The position numbers and the translations under genes are program-made. Below the pieces are notes generated by a model. The model was not told where the DNA came from and did not search any database. It saw only the letters and a list, made by a program, of their open reading frames with translations. Positions 1-8,532 of a DNA stretch of 64,000 nt are shown one piece after another (within the stretch, counting starts at the first letter, position 1; each line of letters starts with the position of its first letter). Where the stretch lies: assembly GCF_014697625.1 (NCBI RefSeq), contig NZ_JACJSG010000020.1, forward strand, positions 62,001 through 126,000, in the 5' to 3' direction. Source of the DNA: Anabaena azotica FACHB-119. GTDB taxonomy: Bacteria; Cyanobacteriota; Cyanobacteriia; Cyanobacteriales; Nostocaceae.

Positions 1-2
1 CA

Positions 3-536
3 GTAGTCAAAGTTATTCACGAAGGCTTAGGTATTAAACACGGAATCATTACCACCATCCATGACAATACTAATACTCAAACCCTCGTCGATGCTCCTCA
101 TAAAGATTTACGTCGTGCCAGAGCTACCAGTTTATCATTAATTCCCACAACTACAGGTTCGGCAACTGCGATCGCCTTAATTTATCCAGAACTCAACGGC
201 AAGCTGAACGGTATCGCGGTGCGAGTACCGCTACTCAACGCTTCCCTGACAGACTGCGTTTTTGAAGTTGTCCGACCCACCACAGTAGAAGAAATTAACG
301 CCCTACTGAAAACGGCTGCTGAACAAGCACCGCTTAAAGGCATCCTGGGTTATGAAGAACGTCCTTTAGTCTCAATTGATTACAAAGACGACCCTCGTTC
401 CTCTATTATTGATGCCCTTTCCACAATGGTTGTCGATGAGACACAAGTAAAAATTCTGGCTTGGTATGACAACGAATGGGGTTATGCCAACCGTATGGTT
501 GAACTCGCCCGTAAGGTGGCATTAAGTCTTAAATAG
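3..536 (+). CDS. ArsJ-associated glyceraldehyde-3-phosphate dehydrogenase (3' part)
   Basis: The gene enters from the left edge in frame 3, and about 177 residues of the catalytic and C-terminal part are visible. They contain the GAPDH stretches HGIITTIHD, RAARATS-like RRARATS, LIPTTTGSA and the C-terminal WYDNEWGYANRM. In arsenic operons a dedicated GAPDH is known to make 1-arseno-3-phosphoglycerate from arsenate and glyceraldehyde-3-phosphate, which ArsJ then exports. The arsJ gene starts 182 bp downstream on the same strand and is followed by acr3, so I assign this copy to arsenate detoxification rather than glycolysis. The catalytic Cys region lies outside the window. The family is certain; the ArsJ-linked role rests on context. 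Confidence 0.88.
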   Translation, partial: VVKVIHEGLGIKHGIITTIHDNTNTQTLVDAPHKDLRRARATSLSLIPTTTGSATAIALIYPELNGKLNGIAVRVPLLNASLTDCVFEVVRPTTVEEINALLKTAAEQAPLKGILGYEERPLVSIDYKDDPRSSIIDALSTMVVDETQVKILAWYDNEWGYANRMVELARKVALSLK

Positions 537-578
537 CACTTAGGAACTATAACACCGATTCAATAATTCTGGAAGAAC

Positions 579-614
579 CTCTCCCCCAACCCCTCTCCGA
601 CGCGGAGAGGGGAG
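579..614. repeat. CCCCTCTCC palindromic interspersed repeat
   Basis: A hairpin-forming element: CTCTCCCCCAACCCCTCTCC followed by the complementary GGAGAGGGGAG. Related copies lie at 3368-3404, 13128-13165 and, in frame and triplicated, in the TPR gene at 60705-60893. It sits between the GAPDH gene and arsJ and could form an RNA stem there, but I see no direct sign that it acts as a terminator. Confidence 0.75.
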
Positions 615-718
615 TTTAGCTTCTCCTTCCCTAGTAGGGTTAGTTTGATGACTGAATTGATGCTCTAGGTATCCTACTCCCTAGTTCTTATTCCCCAGCC
701 CCTCATTTCTCATTACCG

Positions 719-1978
719 ATGACAACTACAGCTTCTAATGCCAATTTCAAAAATTATATTCTAGTAACTCTAGCCTATTGGGGTTTCACTCTCACTGATG
801 GCGCTCTGAGAATGTTAGTGTTGCTGTATTTCAATAATATTGGTTACACTCCACTACAAATTGCTTCTTTATTTCTGTTCTATGAAGTATTTGGTATTGT
901 CACTAACTTTTTAGGTGGTTGGATTGGCTCACAATTAGGATTGAAGGTAACTCTCTACACTGGTATTGGCTTACAGATTTTCTCTTTGGTGATGCTAGCA
1001 TTTCTCAATCCTGGTTGGGTGCAATGGTTGGCTGTGACTTATGTGATGGTAGCTCAAGCATTTTCGGGAATTGCCAAAGACTTAACTAAGATGAGTTCTA
1101 AAAGTGCTATTCGCTTGGTGGTTCCCCAAGATGCACAGTCATCTTTGTTTAAGTGGGTAGCTATACTGACGGGTTCTAAAAATGCCTTGAAGGGAGTTGG
1201 CTTTTTTATTGGTAGCGCTTTGTTAGGTGCTTTTGGCTTTGTCAATGCGCTGCTAATTATGGCGACTGGTCTATTTTTGCTCATGTTTACAGGGTTGATG
1301 CTGCCTAAAGGTATGGGCAAAATTAAGAAGAAGGTGAAGTTTAGCCAACTGTTTTCTAAGAGTCCAGAAATTAACATTCTTTCCGCCGCCCGATTTTTTC
1401 TGTTTGGTTCGCGGGATGTGTGGTTTGTGGTGGCGTTACCTGTATTTTTACGTCAGGTTTTAGGTTGGTCATTCTATCAAGTGGGTGGATTTTTGGCGGT
1501 GTGGGTCATTGGCTATGGGATAATTCAGTCATCAGCACCAACACTGATTAGGCGATTTGGTTCTGGTCGTCCGCCACAATCGAAAACTATACAATTTTGG
1601 ACATTTACTTTAACTGCTGTTCCAGCTGCGATCGCCTTAGCTTTGCAACTAGGTGTACCTGCTAATTTTGCCATAGTTGGGGGACTACTCCTGTTTGGTG
1701 TGGTGTTTGCTTTTAACTCTGCGGTTCACTCTTACTTAGTTTTAGCATTCACCGATGATGATAAAGTTGCGCTCAACGTCGGCTTTTACTATATGGCTAA
1801 CTCTGGCGGTCGCTTGGCTGGTACGGTTTTGTCTGGTTTGGTTTATCAATGGTTGGGGTTGGTTGGTTGTTTGTGGACATCAATGTTTTTGGTACTAGGA
1901 GCAGCTGTAGTTTCTTTGAGATTACCAGATCCCAAACCAAGTAAAGCGATCGCTTGGAAAGCTGGAGATGGAGATTAA
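719..1978 (+). CDS. arsJ: Organoarsenical efflux MFS transporter ArsJ
   Basis: The product is a 419-residue major facilitator superfamily protein with about 12 hydrophobic segments and a basic central loop (GKIKKKVKFSQL, near residues 200-211). ArsJ proteins export 1-arseno-3-phosphoglycerate across the inner membrane, and that product then hydrolyses to release arsenate outside the cell. The assignment rests on the MFS architecture plus its place directly after a GAPDH gene and 5 bp before acr3. The ATG start is preceded by no strong Shine-Dalgarno sequence. Transcription is probably shared with the upstream GAPDH gene across a 182-bp spacer holding a palindromic repeat. The regulator (expected ArsR type) is not in the window. 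Confidence 0.88.
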   Translation: MTTTASNANFKNYILVTLAYWGFTLTDGALRMLVLLYFNNIGYTPLQIASLFLFYEVFGIVTNFLGGWIGSQLGLKVTLYTGIGLQIFSLVMLAFLNPGWVQWLAVTYVMVAQAFSGIAKDLTKMSSKSAIRLVVPQDAQSSLFKWVAILTGSKNALKGVGFFIGSALLGAFGFVNALLIMATGLFLLMFTGLMLPKGMGKIKKKVKFSQLFSKSPEINILSAARFFLFGSRDVWFVVALPVFLRQVLGWSFYQVGGFLAVWVIGYGIIQSSAPTLIRRFGSGRPPQSKTIQFWTFTLTAVPAAIALALQLGVPANFAIVGGLLLFGVVFAFNSAVHSYLVLAFTDDDKVALNVGFYYMANSGGRLAGTVLSGLVYQWLGLVGCLWTSMFLVLGAAVVSLRLPDPKPSKAIAWKAGDGD

Positions 1979-1983
1979 AAACG

Positions 1984-3111
1984 ATGAACCTAAATCAAAA
2001 AACTGAAAATAATCTCAGCTTTTTTGAAAGATACCTCACCTTGTGGGTCTTTTTGTGCATATTTGTCGGCATTGCTTTAGGAAGATTATTTCCAGAGGTA
2101 GCGGTCAGACTAGATGCAGTTAGTGTGTATCAAGTCTCAATTCCCATTGCGGTATGTTTGTTTTTCATGATGTATCCCATCATGGTAAAAATAGACTTTA
2201 GCCAAGCCATGAATGCAATTCGTGCGCCAAAACCAGTAATTCTTACCTTAGTGGTGAACTGGTTAATTAAGCCATTCACAATGGTGGTGTTTGCCAAGTT
2301 CTTTTTAGGCTGGTTGTTTCGTCCGTTCATCGCCGGGACAGAATTAATTCGTGGTAGTGAAGTAGCGATCGCTAATTCCTACATAGCTGGAACCATCTTA
2401 CTAGGAATTGCCCCCTGTACAGCAATGGTTTTAATGTGGGGTTATCTCTCCTACGGTAATCAAGGTCATACTTTAGTCATGGTCGCTGTTAATTCTCTGG
2501 CGATGCTATTTTTATATGCTCCCTTGGGAAGATGGTTACTAGCAGCAAATGATTTAACTGTACCCTGGCAAACTATAGTTCTCTCGGTGTTAATTTATGT
2601 TGGTTTGCCATTAATTGCAGGCATATATAGCCGTTACTGGATTTTCAAATATAAAGGTAGAGAATGGTTTGAAAGACGATTTCTCAAATATCTCAGTCCC
2701 ATTGCGATTACTGCTTTACTATTAACTTTAATTTTGTTATTTGCTTTTAAAGGTGAGTTAATAGTTAGTAATCCCTTACATATTTTATTAATTGCCGTAC
2801 CACTATTTATCCAAACAAACTTCATCTTTTTAATTAGTTATGTAGCAGCCTTAAAACTCAATTTGATTTACGAAGATGCTGCACCAGCCGCCTTAATTGG
2901 TGCGAGTAATCATTTTGAAGTTGCGATCGCTACAGCCGTAATGCTGTTTGGATTAAATTCTGGTGCAGCACTCGCTACAGTAGTAGGTGTTTTAATTGAA
3001 GTTCCAGTTATGCTAATGTTAGTCGAGGTCTGTAAAAAGACAGCATCTTGGTTTCCACGCCAGCCAGAAAAAGCATCGTTACCAGACCCACGCTGCATTA
3101 CTTCACTTTAG
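1984..3111 (+). CDS. acr3: ACR3-family arsenite efflux permease
   Basis: The product is a 375-residue membrane protein with about 10 transmembrane segments. It matches ACR3 transporters, including the conserved Cys region GIAPCTAMVLMWGYLSYGN and the later GASNHFEVAIATA. It exports arsenite using the proton-motive force. The reading frame is open 30 bases further upstream, but that extension overlaps arsJ; the ATG at 1984 (protein start MNLNQKTEN), 5 bp after the arsJ stop, is preferred. The order GAPDH-arsJ-acr3 gives one operon that handles both arsenate (via the arseno-sugar route) and arsenite. No hairpin terminator is evident right after the stop. Confidence 0.92.
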   Translation: MNLNQKTENNLSFFERYLTLWVFLCIFVGIALGRLFPEVAVRLDAVSVYQVSIPIAVCLFFMMYPIMVKIDFSQAMNAIRAPKPVILTLVVNWLIKPFTMVVFAKFFLGWLFRPFIAGTELIRGSEVAIANSYIAGTILLGIAPCTAMVLMWGYLSYGNQGHTLVMVAVNSLAMLFLYAPLGRWLLAANDLTVPWQTIVLSVLIYVGLPLIAGIYSRYWIFKYKGREWFERRFLKYLSPIAITALLLTLILLFAFKGELIVSNPLHILLIAVPLFIQTNFIFLISYVAALKLNLIYEDAAPAALIGASNHFEVAIATAVMLFGLNSGAALATVVGVLIEVPVMLMLVEVCKKTASWFPRQPEKASLPDPRCITSL

Positions 3112-3154
3112 TGGCTTGTCAAGAATAAACTGCATTAGCCAATAATCTAACATC

Positions 3155-3202
3155 TTATTTATCTGCGTTTATCTGCGTTCATCTGCGTTCAATTTTCCAA
3201 AT
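3155..3202. repeat. ATCTGCGTT(T/C) tandem repeat, first copy
   Basis: Three near-tandem 10-mers of the type ATCTGCGTTT / ATCTGCGTTC run into AATTTTCCAAAT. The same block recurs at 4690-4733, just after the ChlH-family stop codon, and a shorter one occurs near 39892. It is an interspersed repeat with no coding content. Confidence 0.7.
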
Positions 3203-3230
3203 ATATTGCAATTCAGTTGTTGAATGTAAG

Positions 3231-3340
3231 TAAACCGTCGAAAATAAATCAAACTATATAAAGTTACCACAATTGAGTTCGTAGTAAGGACTTTAGTCCT
3301 GTTTTGAGGACTAAAGTCCTCACTACGAAACTTGATTTAA
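3231..3340. repeat. Interspersed inverted-repeat element (GTAGTAAGGACTTTAGTCC type)
   Basis: The inverted repeat GTAGTAAGGACTTTAGTCC / GGACTAAAGTCCTCACTAC (3281-3327) is preceded by a conserved arm, CCGTCGAAAATAAATCAAA. The same composite occurs in opposite orientation at 16297-16413, and the hairpin alone is found, partly decayed, near 28951 and 29273. No protein is encoded, so it is probably a miniature element mobilised in trans. Confidence 0.7.
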
Positions 3341-3341
3341 C

Positions 3342-3944
3342 GTGAGTTCGACAAGCGTTGTTTTGACCTCTCCCCCAACCCCTCTCCTACGAGGAGAGGG
3401 GAGTAAGACGAACCTAATAGAACAAAATTTGGTAGGTAAAGACAAAACTGGTATTTTTGTTAGAGTCTTTCCCAACGGAAAACCAATTATTGTATTAAGT
3501 CATCCACAACAAGAAACTATAGTTAAGCTGATTCCTGAGCGAACATATAATATAAGTGGCGAAATCTATAGTTCTAGCCATGCAAAACGTCCTGATATCG
3601 CTTTAGAAATTCAGCTTGCAAATGGTTCACATTTAGTTTATATATTTGACCCCAAATATAAACTTGAAAGCGAAAATCAAGACAATATAAGCAGAAAAAG
3701 CAAGCCTATAAGGCAGGATATTGACAAAATGCACGCTTACAGTCATGCTATTCGAGATAGTAAGGGTCGGCAAGTTGTAAATTATGCTGCTATTCTTTAC
3801 CCTGGTACTCATAAAACTTACCCCAATGCACAAATAGAGGCTTTACCTGCTTATCCAGGTAATGAAGCCGAACTTAGAACACATTTGCGTCGAATTTTAA
3901 CTCAAGCTTTGATTGATGTTGCTAAATCAAGGGATGAAATTTGA
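3342..3944 (+). pseudogene. Remnant of a PD-(D/E)XK nuclease (DUF2357-like), C-terminal part
   Basis: The open frame begins at a GTG inside an interspersed repeat (bases 3342-3404) that contributes the peptide LTSPPTPLLRGEGS. The gene-like part starts only after this, near 3410. It holds a PD-(D/E)XK-type core, RPDIALEI followed by VYIFDPKYK, then a conserved-looking tail. Members of the DUF2357 restriction-like family have a long N-terminal region ahead of this domain, and none is present here. I read it as a 3' fragment joined to a repeat, probably not expressed: no ribosome-binding site and no convincing start. A short stand-alone nuclease is the less likely alternative. Confidence 0.6.
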
Positions 3945-4070
3945 TTTACTTAGCACAAACAGAAAAGCAAGCTGTCAGCGCCTTGGGCTGACTCTATCAC
4001 TTATAGACAATAATTGAGGAATTGATGACACTAATACCAATTCTCTATGAAGTTGCACCAAATAAATGAT

Positions 4071-4098
4071 GTAGAGACGTTGCATGCAACGTCTCTAC
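4071..4098. repeat. 28-bp perfect palindrome (GTAGAGACGTTGCA half-site)
   Basis: GTAGAGACGTTGCA is followed at once by its exact reverse complement. An identical palindrome sits inside the ChlH-family coding sequence at 7736-7763, so this is an interspersed repeat and not a local operator. The remaining spacer between 3945 and 4167 shows no gene. Confidence 0.85.
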
Positions 4099-4167
4099 AG
4101 TGCAGAATAAAGTGCTTGATGTCCCTTTTTACTGAGCAAAATTTAGATTTCACAATGTAAGAAATTG

Positions 4168-4353
4168 CTAAGGATACGGAATCTCTAAATCTTTGCAAAT
4201 TTTAACAGCCAGAACATTAACAATTTCTATATGTCTGGGAATTGCTGATGTTCTATTGTTGACTGGATTGTAATAGATTGTGTGCTTTCCACCTTCTCTG
4301 AGAAATAAACAACCATTCTGTTCTAAATGGCGAATTAAGTCACGTCTTTTCAC
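4168..4353 (-). CDS. hicA: HicA-type mRNA interferase toxin
   Basis: The product is a 61-residue HicA protein with the dsRBD-like core: N-terminal MKRRDLIRHLEQNGC and the catalytic-histidine region GGKHTIYYNP, ending in a conserved basic/hydrophobic tail. HicA toxins cleave mRNA and stop growth until bound by HicB. It starts with GTG, whose first G is the last base of the hicB TAG stop (TAGTG overlap), so the two are translationally coupled. The antitoxin-first order on the minus strand is less common than hicA-hicB but well known. Confidence 0.88.
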   Translation of the reverse strand: MKRRDLIRHLEQNGCLFLREGGKHTIYYNPVNNRTSAIPRHIEIVNVLAVKICKDLEIPYP

Positions 4354-4574
4354 TATATTTTCACTTTAATCTGTTCACGAATCACATTTTTATCGAGAAT
4401 TTGCCTCTCTGCAAGTTCTCGATTAGAAATCAGGATAAGTTCAACAGCTTCTCGTAAACTCTCCCTTGCTTCTGCTAAAGTTTTCTCTTGAACATTCGCT
4501 CCCGGTAACTCTTGGACATAGCCTATATACCAGTCATCCACTTTTTCAAATACAGCAGTGAAAGAGTTTTCCAT
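4353..4574 (-). CDS. hicB: HicB-type antitoxin
   Basis: The product is a 73-residue HicB protein. It has the partial RNase H-like fold typical of the family: FTAVFEKVDDWYIGYVQELPG, then the helix containing TLAEARESLREAVELIL. It neutralises HicA by direct binding. There is no room for a C-terminal DNA-binding domain, so any autoregulation would have to use the N-terminal fold or the complex. A 22-bp perfect palindrome lies about 75 bp upstream of its start. It is transcribed ahead of hicA with a 1-base overlap. Confidence 0.88.
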   Translation of the reverse strand: MENSFTAVFEKVDDWYIGYVQELPGANVQEKTLAEARESLREAVELILISNRELAERQILDKNVIREQIKVKI

Positions 4575-4648
4575 ATTATTAATTAATAGTTTCCTAGTTA
4601 AAAAAAGTGTAAATCACAATTGGCACTAGATATCCCAATTAGATACAC

Positions 4649-4670
4649 ACCTCCATTATATAATGGAGGT
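4649..4670. promoter_or_regulatory. 22-bp palindrome upstream of hicBA (candidate operator)
   Basis: ACCTCCATTAT is followed by its exact reverse complement. It lies in the 163-bp space between the 3' end of the ChlH-family gene and the 5' end of hicB, about 75 bp before the hicB start on the same strand. Its AT-rich centre suits an operator or promoter for the toxin-antitoxin pair. A role as a bidirectional hairpin is the alternative. No second copy was noticed in the window. Confidence 0.4.
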
Positions 4671-4689
4671 AAGTATAGCTAATATTAAT

Positions 4690-4733
4690 CATCTGCGTTT
4701 ATCTGCGTTTATCTGCGTTCAATTTTCCAAATC
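4690..4733. repeat. ATCTGCGTT(T/C) tandem repeat, second copy
   Basis: Three tandem 10-mers and the AATTTTCCAAAT tail, nearly identical to the block at 3155-3202. It lies directly after the stop codon of the ChlH-family gene. Confidence 0.7.
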
Positions 4734-4737
4734 TATT

Positions 4738-7700
4738 TTAAACAGTCACCCCTTCCAATTGTTCATCAGTCAACTCATACAACTGACGCAACTTAGCTAA
4801 CTTATCTTCATCAGCTTGCCAAAAACCGCGCCCATGCGCCTCTAACATTCTGCCGATAATATTACGAAAAGCTTCGGGGTTGGCTTGGCGTAATTTCTCT
4901 GCCATTTGGGCATCTAAAGCATAGGTATCAGCAGCCTGATCATATACCCAATCATCGGTAAAATCAGCCGTACCACCCCAACCAATTAAAGCTGTCATGC
5001 GTTGAGATATTTCATAAGCACCACCGGAACCTTGACTCGCCATTGCTTGCGCCCATTTGGGATTAAGTAATTTTGTCCGGTATTCCATCCGCAGCAAATC
5101 TTCTAAATTGCGGGGTGTGGTGTCTTTAGAGAAACTTTCCACAAAGCTAGTAGTAACTTTTTTCCCGCGTTGCTTTTCGGCTGCTTTTTTCAAACCGCCT
5201 GTGTTGGCGTAATATTCCTGAATATCGGTCAAACCATATTCTACCGAATCTATTTCTTGGACGATGCGATCGCACTTCTTCAACAACTGCTGCAAAACTT
5301 CCGGTCTAGCCTGTCCCTTATCCTGTCTGCCATAGCTAAACACATTGCGACTTTGCCAAGTATTACCTAATTCTTCCCCAGATTCCCAATTCCCGTCAAC
5401 AACTTGGTCATTCACCAAAGAACCAAAATCACCCGCAGGGTTAGAAAATAATCTTGCAGAAGCATTTTCTACACCTTGGGCTTTTAAAGCTAAAGCGTGT
5501 TTTCTAATAAAATTCTGGTCTTCTGGTTCATCCGCATCCGCCGCCCTTTGAAATAAATCATCTAATAATTCGATGATATTCACAAAACTATCCCGAAAAA
5601 TTCCCGATAGATTTCCTAACACATCAATACGCGGATGTCCCACTTCAGCTAAAGGCTTCAACTCATAACGAACAATGCGCCCCGTTCCTTCCTTCACAGG
5701 TTCAGCACCCACTAATTCTAATAGAATACCTATAGATTCACCCTTAGTTTTAATCGCATCTAATCCCCACAATAAAACCGCCACCGTTTCAGGATATGTA
5801 TGGTGTTCTTGTAAATGCTGGGCGATAATTTTCTTAGCAATTTCCTTACCCCGTTCATAAGCTGCGGGTGATGGCATTCTATAGGGGTCTAACGCATGAA
5901 TGTTTCTCCCCGTAGGTAACACACCAGCACCATCTCGTAATAAATCTCCTCCAGGTGCTGGGGGAATATATTCACCATTCAAACCCCGTAATAAATTAGT
6001 TAATTCATCTGTGGTTTGCATTAATAAATCGGTGATTTGCTTTTCTGTTTCTGGCGATTTTGTTTGTCCTTCACCAAAATAAGCTTCGAGATAAGATGCT
6101 AATTCCTCCTCATTTGGTGGTTCACCTAACGTATGCAGTCCAGAAGAAAACAAGCGATTTTCTAACACTTGCAAATACTCATACAACTTCACCAAATAAT
6201 CATCAAAAGCATGGGCGCTAAACATCCTAATATTTTCAGGCGTAAACGGAATACCCAAGCGTTTGGCATCATCAAATGGGCAATCTGTATCTAAACCTGT
6301 ATCAACAATCTTCTTACAAATCCCTGCTTTTAAAACGTAATTCTTTTGCGGGTCTTCTCGATATTCCGCAATTAAATCACGCAGTGCAACCAGTTCCTTA
6401 TACAAACCAGCCCGACCATAGGGCGGTACATTGTGAGAAATTAGCACCCCATAACCGCGACGCTTTGCCAAAATTGACTCAGAAGGATTATTTGCCGCAT
6501 ATATATATAGATTAGGCAAATCTCCTAACAAAATATCCGACCAAGAATAACCAGTATTACCCAAAGGTGAACCCGGCAACCATTCTACAGTCCCGTGCAT
6601 CCCAAAATGGACTACAGCATCGGCTTGGAGTTGATTTTGCAACCATTTGTAGAAAGCGGCGTATTGGGGATGGGGCGTTAAATCTCGTTCAAACATCAAG
6701 CGCATGGGGTCGCCTTGTAACCCCAAGGGCGGCTGGACACCTATCCAGACGTTTCCTAACTGTACACCGCCAATGTGAAATTCATCGCCATAGGTTTTAA
6801 TTCCGCTACCTGTGAGAGATTTCCACTGTTTTTCGATGCGGGATGTGCGGAGATATCCTAACCATTTTTCTAAGGTACGGGCGTTGACGGTATTAACCGC
6901 CGATGAACGCCGATGAACGCCGATATCTATGTGGGTTAATTGGTGTGCATCCGTGGTTTCTGTTTTTTCATCGGCTTCTTTTACTTGGCGAATTAGTTCT
7001 TCGCCATCTTCTGGGATATCGCCGACGTTGTAACCTTGGTCTTTGAGGGCGTGGAGTAATTTAATTAAACTGCGGGGGACGTTTAATAATGCGGCTGTAC
7101 CCACTGCACCGTAACCAGGGGGGAAGCCGTATAAAATGATGGCAATTTTGCGTTCTGAGGCGGGTTTTTGGCGTAAAGCTATCCAATTTTTGACTCTACC
7201 TATTAAACGCTGTACCCGTTCAGGAACTAAATAGATATCTTCTCCTACTAAGCCACCAAGGGGGACGGTATCAATAGCGCCGTCTAATTCTGGTAAGGCG
7301 TATAACACGACGCTTTGCAAACCACCCACGCCTTGACGTGTCCAAGAGTAGATATCTTGAATTAATAATGGTGCAGCGACGGTGTAGGGGACGTTTTTGG
7401 CAGTGAGGATGCGTTTTGCTACTTCTACCTGACGACCTGCTTCCATTGAACCAGCCGGGCCGCCTACAAGGGGAAAGCCGATGGTGGAAACAATAGCATC
7501 AACTTTGACTGCTTCTGGGGAAAGTGACGGGGTTTCAATATTATCTATTTGCCGTTGTTGCTGTTCGTAGTCAGTTGTCATCCAGTCTCTTACAGCAACG
7601 TGTCCTTCCACACCGTTAATGAAAATCGGTAAGGGTATCAAACCCGCTTCCTCAAAACGGCGAATTAGTTGAGGAATGTATGGTTGTTTGGTGATGACGT

Positions 7701-8442
7701 GTTTACGGTAAAGGAGAATCCCGACGATGGGATGTGTAGAGACGTTGCATGCAACGTCTCTACCACCACGGGTTTGATACCATTGCAAATATTCACGGGG
7801 GGAGGTAAAAAACCCTTGGTAGTCTGGATGAAGTAGCCCCATGTTGGGGGTTTCTATTGGTGGGGGGATGTCGCCGACCTTTAAGTTGAGGTATTTTTCT
7901 GCTATTGTCCAAAATAGGGATGCGACGTTTTCGGAACCGCCTGCATTCCAGTAACCGTAGATAATTAACCAGTTGCGTAAGTCTTGGACTTTTTGGACTG
8001 GGACGAATTTTAAGAGTTTGGGGCCGATTTTTAAGAAGCTAATATAACCGGCGAGTTTGTCTTCTTCGCGTCCGTTGCTAAATTTGTCAAGAATGAATTT
8101 AACGGGTTTGGGCATTCCTTTGGGTTTGTCGCCAATGGCGAAAGCCCCCAGTTTGGTTAAACTCATCAGTTCTAAGGCTGACTCGAAGACTAGGCGGATG
8201 GGAATTTGTGAGACGCGATCGCGCAACCACAAAACTTGGTCATAATCAAACAATAGGCTACCAAAAAACACATCTGCGCCTTGTAATGCCGCTTCCACTT
8301 CCTGGCGGTTGCTGGTAATATTGCGATCGCTAAACACTCGAATATCCAAATCAGCACAGCGAGAACTAGCTAAAGAAGCCGCCTTTCTGTACAAGTCAGC
8401 GTTAAATGATTCAAATCCAGCAATCAAGACGATGCGTTTCAT
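4738..8442 (-). CDS. chlH: Magnesium chelatase subunit H / CobN-family protein (ChlH paralogue)
   Basis: The product is a 1234-residue large chelatase subunit. ChlH binds protoporphyrin IX and is the catalytic subunit for Mg insertion, with ChlI and ChlD. It has the N-terminal ChlH-type region (MKRIVLIAGFESFN) and then the long CobN/Mg-chelatase domain with HFGMHGTVEWLPGSPLGNTG, YAANNPSESILAKRRGYG and, near the C-terminus, GGAYEISQRMTALIGWGGT. It is about 100 residues shorter than canonical ChlH (about 1330), so it may be a second, specialised copy; cobaltochelatase is the other possibility. Two in-frame repeat insertions are visible: RDVACNVST near residue 227 (the 28-bp palindrome) and IDIGVHRRSSAVN near residues 505-520 (an AACGCCGATG repeat). 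Confidence 0.85.
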   Translation of the reverse strand: MKRIVLIAGFESFNADLYRKAASLASSRCADLDIRVFSDRNITSNRQEVEAALQGADVFFGSLLFDYDQVLWLRDRVSQIPIRLVFESALELMSLTKLGAFAIGDKPKGMPKPVKFILDKFSNGREEDKLAGYISFLKIGPKLLKFVPVQKVQDLRNWLIIYGYWNAGGSENVASLFWTIAEKYLNLKVGDIPPPIETPNMGLLHPDYQGFFTSPREYLQWYQTRGGRDVACNVSTHPIVGILLYRKHVITKQPYIPQLIRRFEEAGLIPLPIFINGVEGHVAVRDWMTTDYEQQQRQIDNIETPSLSPEAVKVDAIVSTIGFPLVGGPAGSMEAGRQVEVAKRILTAKNVPYTVAAPLLIQDIYSWTRQGVGGLQSVVLYALPELDGAIDTVPLGGLVGEDIYLVPERVQRLIGRVKNWIALRQKPASERKIAIILYGFPPGYGAVGTAALLNVPRSLIKLLHALKDQGYNVGDIPEDGEELIRQVKEADEKTETTDAHQLTHIDIGVHRRSSAVNTVNARTLEKWLGYLRTSRIEKQWKSLTGSGIKTYGDEFHIGGVQLGNVWIGVQPPLGLQGDPMRLMFERDLTPHPQYAAFYKWLQNQLQADAVVHFGMHGTVEWLPGSPLGNTGYSWSDILLGDLPNLYIYAANNPSESILAKRRGYGVLISHNVPPYGRAGLYKELVALRDLIAEYREDPQKNYVLKAGICKKIVDTGLDTDCPFDDAKRLGIPFTPENIRMFSAHAFDDYLVKLYEYLQVLENRLFSSGLHTLGEPPNEEELASYLEAYFGEGQTKSPETEKQITDLLMQTTDELTNLLRGLNGEYIPPAPGGDLLRDGAGVLPTGRNIHALDPYRMPSPAAYERGKEIAKKIIAQHLQEHHTYPETVAVLLWGLDAIKTKGESIGILLELVGAEPVKEGTGRIVRYELKPLAEVGHPRIDVLGNLSGIFRDSFVNIIELLDDLFQRAADADEPEDQNFIRKHALALKAQGVENASARLFSNPAGDFGSLVNDQVVDGNWESGEELGNTWQSRNVFSYGRQDKGQARPEVLQQLLKKCDRIVQEIDSVEYGLTDIQEYYANTGGLKKAAEKQRGKKVTTSFVESFSKDTTPRNLEDLLRMEYRTKLLNPKWAQAMASQGSGGAYEISQRMTALIGWGGTADFTDDWVYDQAADTYALDAQMAEKLRQANPEAFRNIIGRMLEAHGRGFWQADEDKLAKLRQLYELTDEQLEGVTV

Positions 8443-8532
8443 TACCGTAAGCCAAGAAATATTTCTTTACTTAAGATTTTACATAACCTATTGACAAATG
8501 GAAGGAGGCAAGAGATAAGAAGCAAAAGAAAA

